The position numbers and the translations under genes are program-made. From a virus: DNA of 30,610 nucleotides. Location: positions 1 to 30,610 of the IMG/VR virus record IMGVR_UViG_3300025671_000325; one strand, given 5' to 3'. Under the pieces are notes generated by a model. It worked only from the letters and a program-made list of their open reading frames with translations, did not search any database and had not been told where the DNA came from. Of the stretch, positions 18,001 to 25,005 are shown piece by piece; positions within the stretch are counted from its first letter, which is position 1; every line of letters starts with the position of its first letter.

Positions 18001-20287
18001 AAGCAGGTGGTGAAGTAACTAATTTCGCTGTTAATTGCGTTGAGTTGTCTGCTTCGTTTTTACCTAAAACAACAGTTGACTTGCTACTTGAAAAAACAGG
18101 TGTTTCTCTATTATACTCGTCTAAATAAGTAAATCCTAACTGATAACTTCTTATACTTTTTAAAGACTTTGCTGGTCTTAGATTTTCTATTAAATTTTCT
18201 TTTATTCTAGGGAAGTTAAAACCATCGAAAGCAAGTCCAATGTCATCAAAATAAGTGGAGTTAAACAAAACTTTTTTTGCATAATTATTATTTTCAATAC
18301 CTCTAGTCCATCTATCTGTATAGTCTGCTACTAATTCAGGTTTTTCATACGCACCAGTTTCTTCGTTGATTATATTGTAGTTTTGAACGTAATTACCATA
18401 TACAATTCTATTACCAGTAACTTCTTGTGCTAAAGCTTTTCTAGGTACGTTATCCCACTGTCTTAGTGTTTGATTTTCTGGAACAGCATTAAATATTATA
18501 TCAGACTTTACCATGTATTGATTAGCGTGCCAATTATTAAAACCTTCTACTGAGCTAGATATAAAAACTGTTTTTAAATCATTATACCTTAACTTATCTA
18601 CAATGTAAACTATAGGTGAATTTGACTCAGAATATAAAATATCAACTTGAACAACGTCATTAGGTATATTTTTAGAAACAATATTTCTTAAATTTATAGT
18701 TGTTAAATTGTTTTGCATAGCTTTGTTATAAGCTAATAAAGAGTCATATTCAAAATAAGAAGGTTCAAACACAACGTTAGTAAATGGTGAAAAAGTAGAA
18801 TATTCACCATCTTGATATTTCCATCTATAACCAAATCTAACAAACTTTTTTTCAAACAAGCTGTCTGTGTCTAATAACCTAACAACGTTAAACTCGTTTA
18901 TAGTAGAGTTGTAAGGCCCAGAGCTAATGTCAATAGGTGTTGTTGAAGAAATACTTAATATTTCTATTTTATAAGTGTTAACTGGCCAGTTAGCACTTGT
19001 ATTTCCAACTTGCTGCCCACTTAAATTTTCTAACACTTTACATCTAACATCAAAGTTATTAGGTAAACTTAATAAAGAGTTTATATTTAAAAATCTTAAC
19101 TCTTCATTTTCTAAAAAACTACTACCATTAGAAAATTGTGTAAACTTTACAACAATTTGTGTCCCAGGAGAAGCTAATTGATAGCCACCAGACCCATCAT
19201 CTTCTGTAAAGTTATGATCAGAAACAGCTGAAGTTAATTCTTCAGACTGTTGTTCTATATCAATTTTTTCAACAGGAGATTTTTTTATTACTGTGATGTT
19301 TTCTTCTTCAACTAATATATCACTACTTAAATCTATATCTCTATCAGGGACAATAAGCTTTGTAGCTGTGTTACCACCTGAATCAGTACCAGCAATACTT
19401 CTTGTAATATTTATTTTTTTAGGTTCTGAATTATTATCAGTAAAAAGAAGTAGATTGTCAATAATATTAATACCAGTTATTATATTGTCACAATTAAAAT
19501 TTAAAAGTCTTGGTTTTACAAAAACTAAATAATTATAATCTTCAAGGTCTGATCTAACCCACTCAGCACCAGGACTATTTGGATATGAAAGATCTTCTAG
19601 GTCAGTTAAATTTTTATCAAATCTTACTGTAGAGTTAGCGTGATCAACATAAGTTACTTTTCTTGAAATTATTTTTTGCCCAGCAACCATTTCGTTAATA
19701 GCTATATTTCCAATAGTCACACCACTATGACCAGCTGCCGCAAAGAAATAACAATCCATACCTTCGTACACCCCTACTGTGCTTTTTACAGCGTAGTCAT
19801 AATTACCTAAATTTAAACCATTACCTCCAATTGTATTTCTTGTAAAATCAAAATAAGTTTTAGTTCTAAAATTATCAACAAACACAGGTGTTACAGTATC
19901 GTTTTGTATTTTGTATATTCTATCAGTCCACGTGTAGCTTTCAGGCGCGTCATATAAGTAGTTAACGTCTCTCCAGCCTATAACAGTGTTACCGCTAGCA
20001 TCATAAATTAAATCACCTGATTTTTGACTAGAAGCAAAGTAGTATAAAGAATTATCTTTTTCATTAGAAATAGTACCAACACAAACAGAGTCTGGAGCAA
20101 CACTGTTTGTTAGATCAATAGAAACTTCGATATTACCTAATACGTTTTCAACTGCTCCAACATCAGAGCTTTCTGATGTAGAAACTTGTATGTTTAACGC
20201 ATCTCTATATTGACCTACAGGCACTAATCTTTCATCAAGATCTTTATTCATTTTACCAGCAGTGAAATTATTTTTAATCTCCGGCAT
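12053..20287 (-). CDS. Giant tail nozzle fused to Cys-rich adhesin-like region (2744 aa)
   Basis: The N-terminus (residues 6-51) has NNFTAGKMNKDLDERL and then GQYRDALNIQVSTSE, a start I associate with nozzle-type tail proteins of marine and crAss-like podoviruses. The body is beta-rich. Residues about 1590-1830 contain VIRIQANKDAVFNADGN, NPESFAVDNYRAYFTD and DGLTPISEYGM, which look like the conserved end of that nozzle. Residues 1868-2227 then hold a run of Cys modules (GCMDPNANNY, DDGSC). Beyond about 2300 the chain is Gly/Ser/Tyr-rich and ends in a compact beta region, probably the distal host-contacting part. T7 gp12, the classic nozzle, is only about 790 residues, so this protein is greatly enlarged. 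It follows the adaptor gene by 3 bases. Nozzle identity is probable; receptor binding is inferred. Confidence 0.7.
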   Translation of the reverse strand: MPEIKNNFTAGKMNKDLDERLVPVGQYRDALNIQVSTSESSDVGAVENVLGNIEVSIDLTNSVAPDSVCVGTISNEKDNSLYYFASSQKSGDLIYDASGNTVIGWRDVNYLYDAPESYTWTDRIYKIQNDTVTPVFVDNFRTKTYFDFTRNTIGGNGLNLGNYDYAVKSTVGVYEGMDCYFFAAAGHSGVTIGNIAINEMVAGQKIISRKVTYVDHANSTVRFDKNLTDLEDLSYPNSPGAEWVRSDLEDYNYLVFVKPRLLNFNCDNIITGINIIDNLLLFTDNNSEPKKINITRSIAGTDSGGNTATKLIVPDRDIDLSSDILVEEENITVIKKSPVEKIDIEQQSEELTSAVSDHNFTEDDGSGGYQLASPGTQIVVKFTQFSNGSSFLENEELRFLNINSLLSLPNNFDVRCKVLENLSGQQVGNTSANWPVNTYKIEILSISSTTPIDISSGPYNSTINEFNVVRLLDTDSLFEKKFVRFGYRWKYQDGEYSTFSPFTNVVFEPSYFEYDSLLAYNKAMQNNLTTINLRNIVSKNIPNDVVQVDILYSESNSPIVYIVDKLRYNDLKTVFISSSVEGFNNWHANQYMVKSDIIFNAVPENQTLRQWDNVPRKALAQEVTGNRIVYGNYVQNYNIINEETGAYEKPELVADYTDRWTRGIENNNYAKKVLFNSTYFDDIGLAFDGFNFPRIKENLIENLRPAKSLKSIRSYQLGFTYLDEYNRETPVFSSSKSTVVLGKNEADNSTQLTAKLVTSPPAWAKNYKIYVKETANEYYNLALDRVYKAEDGNLWLSFPSSERNKVDEETFLILKKGADSDILVKNNAKYKIIAIENEAPEFLKTKKRLLAQSDSAVFNGVSNALAPGVKTFEIDILSWSTQSSVDLSDIKENMQFDFKDTTGRYSKKYNVVNISNDTSIFSIVLETPILSTEDWMYSTGTTSFVTGLKIRFYKAITRVKPEFDGKFFVKINSDSIADTFLNTSASSVEEYEVVESISTFYLSDTGAPDIVQGTTHSVASTAPAEWEQYTSSNVNPHVLPNVGPGTIYSAGDSNSGFESADGPRDWSNLMDFAPGNSTNYVSNWFIDQTYYAGTHPSSSSNNISDPGHVTNSNSSFNYGRGIYEENGQNYIDLAFSIILPFVGGAGLGEPISNYGTLQREINYNDINENYIWAVGSSTNPDHVDQNNVVNSITPGAKFKFVGDVNEVIYTISSTVNITKQRKYNHTDWSIVEAAFDSWSATVPGSPGLEGDAGLRGKYNNLYFQFCYPTNRRVTYKIPIDKDINVESAIGSTISSVPVTAPHQNACAVGANENPITIQFLEQRTDDDNDAVRSSNPAIFETEPKESIDLDLFYSTGSIFPTKFNIKTAEQLVPLGSVVTCKTHPLLLDFNTRTIVTGFTQDQDGNVLIKFNTPLRAQPSGASELVFTRPNGTFTTLNGNWYTPLSTTPTLNFSNVPLFPNEVAYFVFGTTGVVGLSWFNCYSFGNGVESNRLRDDFNQVIIDKGVKVSTTTDEHYEQERRSSGLIYSGLYNSTSGINSLNQFIQAEKITKDLNPTYGSIQKLFSRNTDLVTFCEDRVIRIQANKDAVFNADGNPNLIATENVLGQTMPFAGDFGISQNPESFAVDNYRAYFTDKQRGAVLRLSKDGLTPISEYGMSNYFQEAMPVYELLIGSFDANKKDYNLTLRDTLCFKSSGETLSFNESVTGWTSFKSFILEQGGSVENKYYTFYNSIPWKHHDKTVPRNTFYGAHVNSTVEFLLNDAPDTVKSFKTINYEGSQARIVKEVADPDVQSNANVGFYNLEQVKGWNLTAISTDLEKGRVTDFVKKEGKWFNYIKGKEEYLTKQTLNASDFHIQGLGVAVGLPPIVAGCMDPNANNYGGLTINFDDGSCTYDGCTDANSYYGITYITHPNGTVYAATTDDGSCQYQGCMDEFSPSGIASSNYNVNATIPGTCLWVDSWDCNTVSGGTQVNTSGSGAYTTLAAAQAACPACVGTFGCKSDVYAMNYDPTVDCDDGSCLPYYYYGTRYDLNGNIISQTCLDDGTLATTTMNASGYSVWPSYNGSNSQLDPLEILPCTVSSYTPFNSYTYTDVTGSNNPTDPLYNSNYGNTITVAADNATLNANWAGNAAQGCGCIYKGCMDSTNSNYMPWATDDDISMCCIDGCLDTTANNYLVPNVDCYDTAGGAYVPWDGTTGDCWIGTDPGVPGLLPCCPTCDDGNNCNTALVSFCGLTGNGAGTLTVASTPALANLPWNGNSIIETYVPDGVFEECLEENVSGMQAASFTAPGIVFSTQDGNLLTLGVTRWDDNTSCCSEAFSTLTNPYGLAIGLYIGSQANMTYSGGILGFGDDVHLCTQTRQDGDYISDLTGMQDFALQPLFERLVIHNQNISDFIHSETDNTSTYYNLDMLPLFWQNTMMYQISFKTLPLNNLTNNTLDLLNWNLGETIEVTDCGVGTVKVDRDNNPYMHSVIITNENIHSYSSFAGVGTTNIGGGGSNGYASAQTFIPTTTQGGYGDHGNGYSYLDWDLIAQVNGLFDDGSGNVTRPKSYSTGSTQHFPPHATSWSDGIYVPDNIQGMGGLSGTPTNPRYFDPNYGGGGGNSWSSSNYTMARLGENTIFYWDGSAPGSGNAYYNNPPGLTRYCNTRLILINLDDIEHVYIGPNWRLEFAQNFANPIAFGTTAPYTGRAALYVKGCGNGNGVKIHLGSQSRVNEFQQAYGTNDTNSPYWSSQGEAFFLGYFSSDVEFVI
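13607..14686 (-). repeat. Protein-level array of about six DDGSC/GC-D Cys modules
   Basis: Within the nozzle protein, residues 1868-2227 contain about six diverged units. They begin with GCMDPNANNY (C1869), GCTDANS, GCMDEFS, GCKSDVYAMNY, GCMDSTNSNY (C2137) and GCLDTTANNY (C2162), and several end in DDGSC. Similar CTDPxAxNYxPxAxxDDGSC modules are common in Bacteroidota secreted and surface proteins. The units are too diverged to form a DNA repeat and no unit is identical at the base level. Confidence 0.8.
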
Positions 20288-20290
20288 ATA

Positions 20291-21658
20291 CTAGTGTTTT
20301 ATTTGTTTAGATTTACCTCTAAGTATTTGAGTTAATTCTTCTATTTTTAAATTTGACAATCTTAATTTTGCTTTTCTTGTAGCTGCAAATTTTTCTTTTC
20401 TAAATCTATTGACCATGTACTCTTGTACATTTGCTCTTGTAGACATTATAGCGTATGCTATACACTTATACATTGCCTCTTCAGCAAACTTATGTACACG
20501 CATTTCTCTGTCAGTTCCTAAGCTATCGCTTATGTAATCAAGTATTACAGTTTTACCGCTTATTGAAGATCCAAAATATATAACACCTTCATTGCAATCA
20601 ATAAAATAAGATCCGTTTATTTGAGCATGCTGAGGATCTATTCCAAATCTTTGTCCTTGAGCTATGTCAAAAGGATTTGTGTCATACGAGTAATCATTAA
20701 CATCTTTTTCATTTGCTTTATTAGATTTAAATTTACTCCAAGTGTCTGATTCTCTTTTTAAATCAACAAAGATAAGTTCTTCAGTTTTGTAATAAAGAGG
20801 ATTTGTAGATCCTAAAGTTGGTGCTCCTGGATTTGTACCTAAAGGACCGTCTAAAAGCCATTTTTCATATTGAGGGTTTGTAAGCAAAATACCCATACCA
20901 GGAAAATTAGAGTTAGTAGTATCACCAACGCTTTTTACAGTTGTGTTTGGTTGTATTCCAGGGCCATAAACTCTCATGCCAACTTCTATGTCATGATTAG
21001 CTGTAAAAAAATTTATAAGCATGTGGTCAAGTCCAGCTCCTGACGTAGGGCCGTAATTAGCCTCATATTTACTTTGAAAACCACTAGTGTTTTCTAAAGC
21101 TATACGAGTTTCTTTTTTAAATTGTGGTAAAGGATTTTTTGATTTTATATTACCATCACCATCAAGAGACGATGTTTGGCCTGTAGATGTTACACCATAT
21201 TCTTGAAAAGGCAAAGTGTTGTCAGCTTGAAAACTATTGTCTTCAAATTTAAATGTACCATCTGCGTTTTGTTGAAAAGCCAAAGGATTAGATGTTTTTG
21301 AGGCTGGTTGTAAAACTCTTTTAATACCATTATCATCACTCCAAGAAACTTTAACATAGTTAACGTAATCTTGTGGTAATGGCATTGCTAGTGAAGGTGG
21401 AACTTCAAACTCAAGCGCTTTGCAAGATTTTAAAGTATCAAAACTTAATTCTTGTAATGATCTCTGTGCATGAAAAGCAACATCACTTTTTTTAATTTTA
21501 GGTATTAACTTATCTTCACCAACATAAGCAATAATAAATTGGTTTATAATGTTTTCTAAAGAAGTAAATTGATAGCTACCATAAAACTCATCACCTGTGT
21601 TTTGAATACCATCATTACTACTGTAGTAACCTCTTGCTGATTGATTTAGTAATCCCAT
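20291..21658 (-). CDS. Head-tail adaptor/gatekeeper-like structural protein (455 aa)
   Basis: The N-terminal part includes SLENIINQFIIAYVGEDKL, a helical segment with HAQRSLQELSFDTLKS, and PLPQDYVNYVKVSW. The C-terminus has YISDSLGTDREMRVHKFAEE followed by a helix-rich basic tail. This pattern, helical ends around a beta insert and a closing segment with HKFAEEAMYK, resembles adaptor or gatekeeper proteins of podoviruses (T7 gp11-like in role). A beta module with VGMRVYGPGI lies at about 219-247 and echoes the 419-residue protein. The gene ends in TAG, which shows that TAG is read as stop in this phage. It sits 4 bases after the 235-residue gene and 3 bases before the giant nozzle, exactly where an adaptor linking portal to nozzle would be made. 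The role is a good inference; the exact family was not checked. Confidence 0.65.
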   Translation of the reverse strand: MGLLNQSARGYYSSNDGIQNTGDEFYGSYQFTSLENIINQFIIAYVGEDKLIPKIKKSDVAFHAQRSLQELSFDTLKSCKALEFEVPPSLAMPLPQDYVNYVKVSWSDDNGIKRVLQPASKTSNPLAFQQNADGTFKFEDNSFQADNTLPFQEYGVTSTGQTSSLDGDGNIKSKNPLPQFKKETRIALENTSGFQSKYEANYGPTSGAGLDHMLINFFTANHDIEVGMRVYGPGIQPNTTVKSVGDTTNSNFPGMGILLTNPQYEKWLLDGPLGTNPGAPTLGSTNPLYYKTEELIFVDLKRESDTWSKFKSNKANEKDVNDYSYDTNPFDIAQGQRFGIDPQHAQINGSYFIDCNEGVIYFGSSISGKTVILDYISDSLGTDREMRVHKFAEEAMYKCIAYAIMSTRANVQEYMVNRFRKEKFAATRKAKLRLSNLKIEELTQILRGKSKQIKH

Positions 21659-21662
21659 TTAT

Positions 21663-22370
21663 TTATGATTTTTTTTGATTTGTATCTTTTTGTTCTTCCG
21701 CGTTTGCCATTTGATAAAGATTTGGATCTTTTAAATTTATACCAGCAAGCGATAATATTTTATAAACAAGCTTGCTTTCTTCTGATACATGTAACTCAAA
21801 ATTAACTGAAGTTGAAGAATTATATAATGCGTTACCATTAACAACAACGTAACCCCAAGTTACTCTTGATGGTTTTTTTGTATAGTTATATGTAAGTTGT
21901 GAAGTTATTGAGGTAGGATATACTTGTATTACCTGGTCAATTGTAAAGTTATTAGCAAATCTTGAATACACAGGTCTTGTTCTGTTAGGAATAGTTAAAG
22001 GACTACTATTTATACGTATTAACTCATCTTCTTGAACCTCTTCAACAACGTATCTTTCTTGATATTTTACAGTACCTAGTTTGTAAACATCATCTCGCAC
22101 TTCAAATAAACCTTGACCAAGACTTACTGGTGCGTTTTCTTTCTTTTTAAATGCGGCTAACTTGTCATCAGTTATATCCTCACGGTTAGAATATTCTGTT
22201 GTATTTTCTGGAGCTCTATTGTATAGATCTATATCGTAAAAATATTCTTCAAAAATATCCATTTGAACTTGATTAGCATATAAATTAAACTCTTGAGGCG
22301 TTATGTAACCTCTTTGTTCTTTATTTGCTAAAGCTAAAACTCTTTGATAAACCGTGTCTATTCTTACCAT
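21663..22370 (-). CDS. Head-tail connector candidate (235 aa)
   Basis: The N-terminus, RIDTVYQRVLALANKEQRGY followed by ITPQEFNLYANQ, is a helical start that I associate with connector or ring proteins in marine Bacteroidota phages. It continues with MDIFEEYFYDI, then a beta-rich middle containing RPVYSRFANN and QVYPTSITSQLTYNY, and a C-terminal helix. The length fits a portal-binding adaptor. There is no enzymatic motif or membrane segment. The gene begins 2 bases after the small Cys-motif gene and ends 4 bases before the larger adaptor gene. Position between capsid and nozzle genes supports a connector that docks beneath the portal. It could instead be a head-completion protein. The assignment rests on order and N-terminal pattern only. 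Confidence 0.6.
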   Translation of the reverse strand: MVRIDTVYQRVLALANKEQRGYITPQEFNLYANQVQMDIFEEYFYDIDLYNRAPENTTEYSNREDITDDKLAAFKKKENAPVSLGQGLFEVRDDVYKLGTVKYQERYVVEEVQEDELIRINSSPLTIPNRTRPVYSRFANNFTIDQVIQVYPTSITSQLTYNYTKKPSRVTWGYVVVNGNALYNSSTSVNFELHVSEESKLVYKILSLAGINLKDPNLYQMANAEEQKDTNQKKS

Positions 22371-22372
22371 TA

Positions 22373-22540
22373 TTATTTGTTTTTATATGGAAACGCTTTG
22401 TTTAACGCGTCTTTTCTTTTATTACAGTTACAACCTTTTTTTCCAAAAACACCTTGCTTGTTTAAGTATTGCGTAAATGATTTTATGCCAGTCGCTTTTG
22501 TAAATTTTTCTACTGTATCTCCTAGTCCTTGTGATTTCAT
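22373..22540 (-). CDS. Small Cys-motif phage protein (55 aa)
   Basis: An ATG at 22538-22540 opens a 55-codon frame ending in TAA at 22373-22375. The product begins MKSQGLGDTVEKFTKATGIK and ends with GCNCNKRKDALNKAFPYKNK. The combination of a GLGDT...FTKATGI start and a CxC-x-KR-x5-N-x-x-FPY end is one I recognise from small uncharacterised proteins encoded beside capsid and connector genes in many marine phages. It starts 56 bases after the preceding gene and stops 2 bases before the 235-residue connector gene, so it fills what would otherwise be a gap. The C-N-C pair plus basic residues could bind a metal or nucleic acid, but no function is known to me. The motif match makes it a real gene. 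Confidence 0.8.
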   Translation of the reverse strand: MKSQGLGDTVEKFTKATGIKSFTQYLNKQGVFGKKGCNCNKRKDALNKAFPYKNK

Positions 22541-22562
22541 ATTTAATTGTTTAGTAGTTGCA

Positions 22563-22580
22563 GTCGCCCCGTAGAGCGAC
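22563..22580 (-). other. Intergenic RNA hairpin with UACG tetraloop
   Basis: Read on the minus strand, GTCGCTC-TACG-GGGCGAC forms a 7-base-pair stem (one T-G wobble) closed by a UNCG-class tetraloop. It is GC-rich in an AT-rich setting, and lies between the 276-residue gene and the 55-residue gene. No U-run follows it, so it is not a standard intrinsic terminator. A weaker competing stem, GTAGA with TCTAC (plus-strand 22571-22575 and 22585-22589), overlaps it. Confidence 0.6.
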
Positions 22581-22596
22581 CGCTTCTACAGTTTGA

Positions 22597-23427
22597 TTAG
22601 CTTAATTGTTTTTCTATGTTTGCATATATTTCCATACCTTCGTCAGTTTTAAACCAAGCTGCTAAAGCTGAGTATGGGTGTTCATCAAAAGGTACATTCA
22701 TTAGTTTTCTACCGTTAGAACCCCAAGTAAATGTTCTTTGATCTGAAGATAGTTTTAATATACTTAATTCTGTTGCTTTGATACCAAAGTTTCTAAGAAT
22801 AACATTTTCATCATTAACTAACTCTAAGAATAACTGAGGATTTCTTTTAGCATATAATAACAAATCTCTTTTAAGCTCCTTAGAACTCATCTCTGTTACT
22901 TTAGAACCAATTTCAACTCGCATGATAGCTTCAGCCATATCAATGTCAATATTTTTAGCTGCGTTTAAAGCTTCTATTTCCATTTCTAACCAACTGATTT
23001 CATCTATTGCGTCTGCAACTGGTTTTTCTTCATAAAACAATTTATCTCTGTCAGGGTGATATAAAGAAAGTAGTTTTTGTAAAATTGTTTTTTCTCTTTC
23101 AACTATTAACATACCGTTTCTAAAAACCACGTGTTGTAGTCTTTGATCTCCTGACATCTCGTCAACAAAAACTGTTTTTTGATTTTGACAATATTTAAGC
23201 TCTCTTTCATAACCTTTTTCTTCGTCAAACCAATGTATGTTTGCAGATTTTATAGATCTTGATAAAGGTTTTTTACCACCTTTAAGCCTATATATCCTGT
23301 CTTTAATTTCCCAACCATCTTCTAGTTTTTTATAAGTTGGTTCTGTTCTTTTTCTTTTTGGTTTTGCTGTTTCAACAACTGGTGTTTCAACAACAGGTAC
23401 CTCTACCTTTTCTTGTTTTTTTGCCAT
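22597..23427 (-). CDS. Head-associated protein of unknown function (276 aa)
   Basis: The N-terminus has a Pro/Val/Glu-rich linker with a repeated PVVET and a basic KPKRKR patch. A compact domain follows, with DGWEIKDRIYRLKGGKKPLS, NIHWFDEEKGYER, and then VFRNGMLIVEREKTILQKLL. The second half is helical (about 150-230) and a short C-terminal region contains GRKLMNVPFDEHPYS. There is no catalytic motif that I can name. The gene follows the terminator downstream of the capsid gene and precedes the small Cys-motif gene and the connectors, so a head-completion, decoration or connector role is plausible. Its AT-rich leader ends almost like that of the scaffold gene. Coding is certain; function is not recognised. 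Confidence 0.55.
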   Translation of the reverse strand: MAKKQEKVEVPVVETPVVETAKPKRKRTEPTYKKLEDGWEIKDRIYRLKGGKKPLSRSIKSANIHWFDEEKGYERELKYCQNQKTVFVDEMSGDQRLQHVVFRNGMLIVEREKTILQKLLSLYHPDRDKLFYEEKPVADAIDEISWLEMEIEALNAAKNIDIDMAEAIMRVEIGSKVTEMSSKELKRDLLLYAKRNPQLFLELVNDENVILRNFGIKATELSILKLSSDQRTFTWGSNGRKLMNVPFDEHPYSALAAWFKTDEGMEIYANIEKQLS

Positions 23428-23448
23428 AATATAATATATAATAAAATT

Positions 23449-23484
23449 AATAAAATAAAGGGTCGAGGCCGAAGCCTCGATCCC
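23449..23484 (-). terminator. Intrinsic terminator after the major capsid gene
   Basis: On the minus strand GGG-A-TCGAGGC, loop TTCG, GCCTCGA-CCC forms a 10-base-pair stem with one bulged A and an exceptionally stable cUUCGg tetraloop. It is followed directly by TTTATTTTATT. It begins 16 bases after the capsid stop codon, so it would cap or reduce transcription beyond the capsid gene. Confidence 0.85.
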
Positions 23485-23499
23485 TTAAATAAACAGTGC

Positions 23500-24984
23500 T
23501 TATTTCATTAACATGAAATTGTTAGCACCTTGTGTAATTAAACATCTTTCAGTTAACATGTGTATTTGCATTGCATCAAGTGCAGATGTAGCAGCACCAA
23601 CAGAACCAGTAACCCAAGACTTCATTCTTCGGTCATCAGTTTGTGAAGCCCTATATCTTACATGTAAGAAAGGTCTTTTTAGATTCTTTCCTAAGTTTTG
23701 ATCGTATACAGAAGATACACCAGCTGGAATAATAACCCCACGGATAGCTGCGCTACCTGCTCTGTCATTAATACCACCTCTTGTAGCTTTGTCATTTAAG
23801 TATCTAAAGTCAGACTTGTAGAAATCGTAAGATCCACGTCTGAAACCAGAGAAACCTAAGTTTAATGCCATATCTTCAGAGTTGTTGAATACACCGTAAG
23901 ATGTACCACCAGCACCGTAAGAATTCATTGAAGCTAACATGTCGTCCATTGCTAAACTAGTAGCTCTGTTTACGAATAACATATTTTCTTCAATAGCACC
24001 TTGCTTATCAAACTCAGCTAAGATAGCGTCAAATTCAGCTAAATCAGTAGCAGGGTTAACACCAGTAACACCAGAAGTAATATTACCTCTATCTTCGATA
24101 GCAGCAAATAATCCTTCAGTACCGTTTCCACCAGCACCAGAATCAGCAGCACCTCTAATTTGCTTATCAGCAAAACCGATAGCAGAGCTAGCAGTTGTTA
24201 ACTCAGATTCTAGCATAGCCATTTCTAAGTAATCAGTAAATCTAGCTCTAGTATCACCTTCAGCTTTTAAGTACCATAGGTAACCGTTTTGTCCTTCTTC
24301 GCCAGATATTTCTACCCAACCTACTTGAGAAGCGTCAGATCCAGAAATCTCGTAGTAATCTTTCATAATAATTGGCTTATTAGTAAAAGATTTAAATTGA
24401 GGTTCTAAAGCTGTTCTTCTTTCAGAGTTGTGAGTACCAGTAACATCAGAATAAGATTGACCTTTTCCATACTCAGAACCAATAACTAATAAAGTAGCTG
24501 TACCATCAGATAAAGTTGATAAAGCAGCTGTAGCATAAGGCTCAACTGAAACAACAGCAGATGATGGAGTTTCAACAACTAAAGCTTTAACAACAACACC
24601 AGCTTGTGCTATTAAAACCATATCGTTTACTCTAATACCATGATTAGTAGTTAATGCGTTACCGTCAATGTCAGTTTGTACTGTAAAAGTACCGTTAACA
24701 TCTCCGTCAGCATCAACTGTTCCAACGTAAGATAAATGTAGTCTTGACTGCTCAGACCAAACTACTTGGTCAGCTGTCATAGCCTCTTCAGCACCTACTT
24801 GAGCTAAGAAACCTGAAATAGTTCTTTGTCCGAACACTTCAGCCTCTTTCTCCATTAGGTCTGGTAAATATTGTTGTGCCCACCCTGCGGTGTCAGCACT
24901 TGTAAAATCGATGTAATTTGAAGCTAGCGTTTGTTGCACTGATGCAGCTACACTGTTCAAATTAGTTCCATTTGTAATTGCCAT
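23500..24984 (-). CDS. Major capsid protein (494 aa)
   Basis: The position after portal and scaffold genes, the length and the sequence all fit a major capsid protein, probably HK97-fold. The N-terminal arm contains TSADTAGWAQQYLPDLMEKE and a following segment with QVVWSEQSRLHL. A beta-rich insertion lies at about 85-180. The core shows GYLWYLKAEGDTRARFTDYL, and the end is a polar segment with a Met-rich tail. Base composition is visibly less AT-heavy than in neighbouring genes, with more Ala and Gly codons, as expected for a highly expressed gene. A strong terminator 16 bases downstream fits a need for abundant capsid message. I saw no internal frameshift or alternative start. The capsid call is strong from context; the fold is inferred. 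Confidence 0.85.
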   Translation of the reverse strand: MAITNGTNLNSVAASVQQTLASNYIDFTSADTAGWAQQYLPDLMEKEAEVFGQRTISGFLAQVGAEEAMTADQVVWSEQSRLHLSYVGTVDADGDVNGTFTVQTDIDGNALTTNHGIRVNDMVLIAQAGVVVKALVVETPSSAVVSVEPYATAALSTLSDGTATLLVIGSEYGKGQSYSDVTGTHNSERRTALEPQFKSFTNKPIIMKDYYEISGSDASQVGWVEISGEEGQNGYLWYLKAEGDTRARFTDYLEMAMLESELTTASSAIGFADKQIRGAADSGAGGNGTEGLFAAIEDRGNITSGVTGVNPATDLAEFDAILAEFDKQGAIEENMLFVNRATSLAMDDMLASMNSYGAGGTSYGVFNNSEDMALNLGFSGFRRGSYDFYKSDFRYLNDKATRGGINDRAGSAAIRGVIIPAGVSSVYDQNLGKNLKRPFLHVRYRASQTDDRRMKSWVTGSVGAATSALDAMQIHMLTERCLITQGANNFMLMK

Positions 24985-25005
24985 AATTTTGTAATTTTAA
25001 ATTTA

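Noticed and set aside
12053-20287. Intein or homing endonuclease inside the giant genes
   Set aside because: I saw no intein splice-junction pattern (Cys/Ser start with a terminal His-Asn) and no LAGLIDADG or HNH signature in either giant protein; the length is explained by added domains.
20291-20293. Possible stop-codon reassignment as in some crAss-like phages
   Set aside because: TAG ends the 455-residue gene, TGA ends the polyvalent gene and TAA ends the others, each right before the next gene, so the standard bacterial code is in use.
22563-22580. Hairpin as an intrinsic terminator
   Set aside because: No U-run follows on the transcribed strand; it is listed as an RNA hairpin only.
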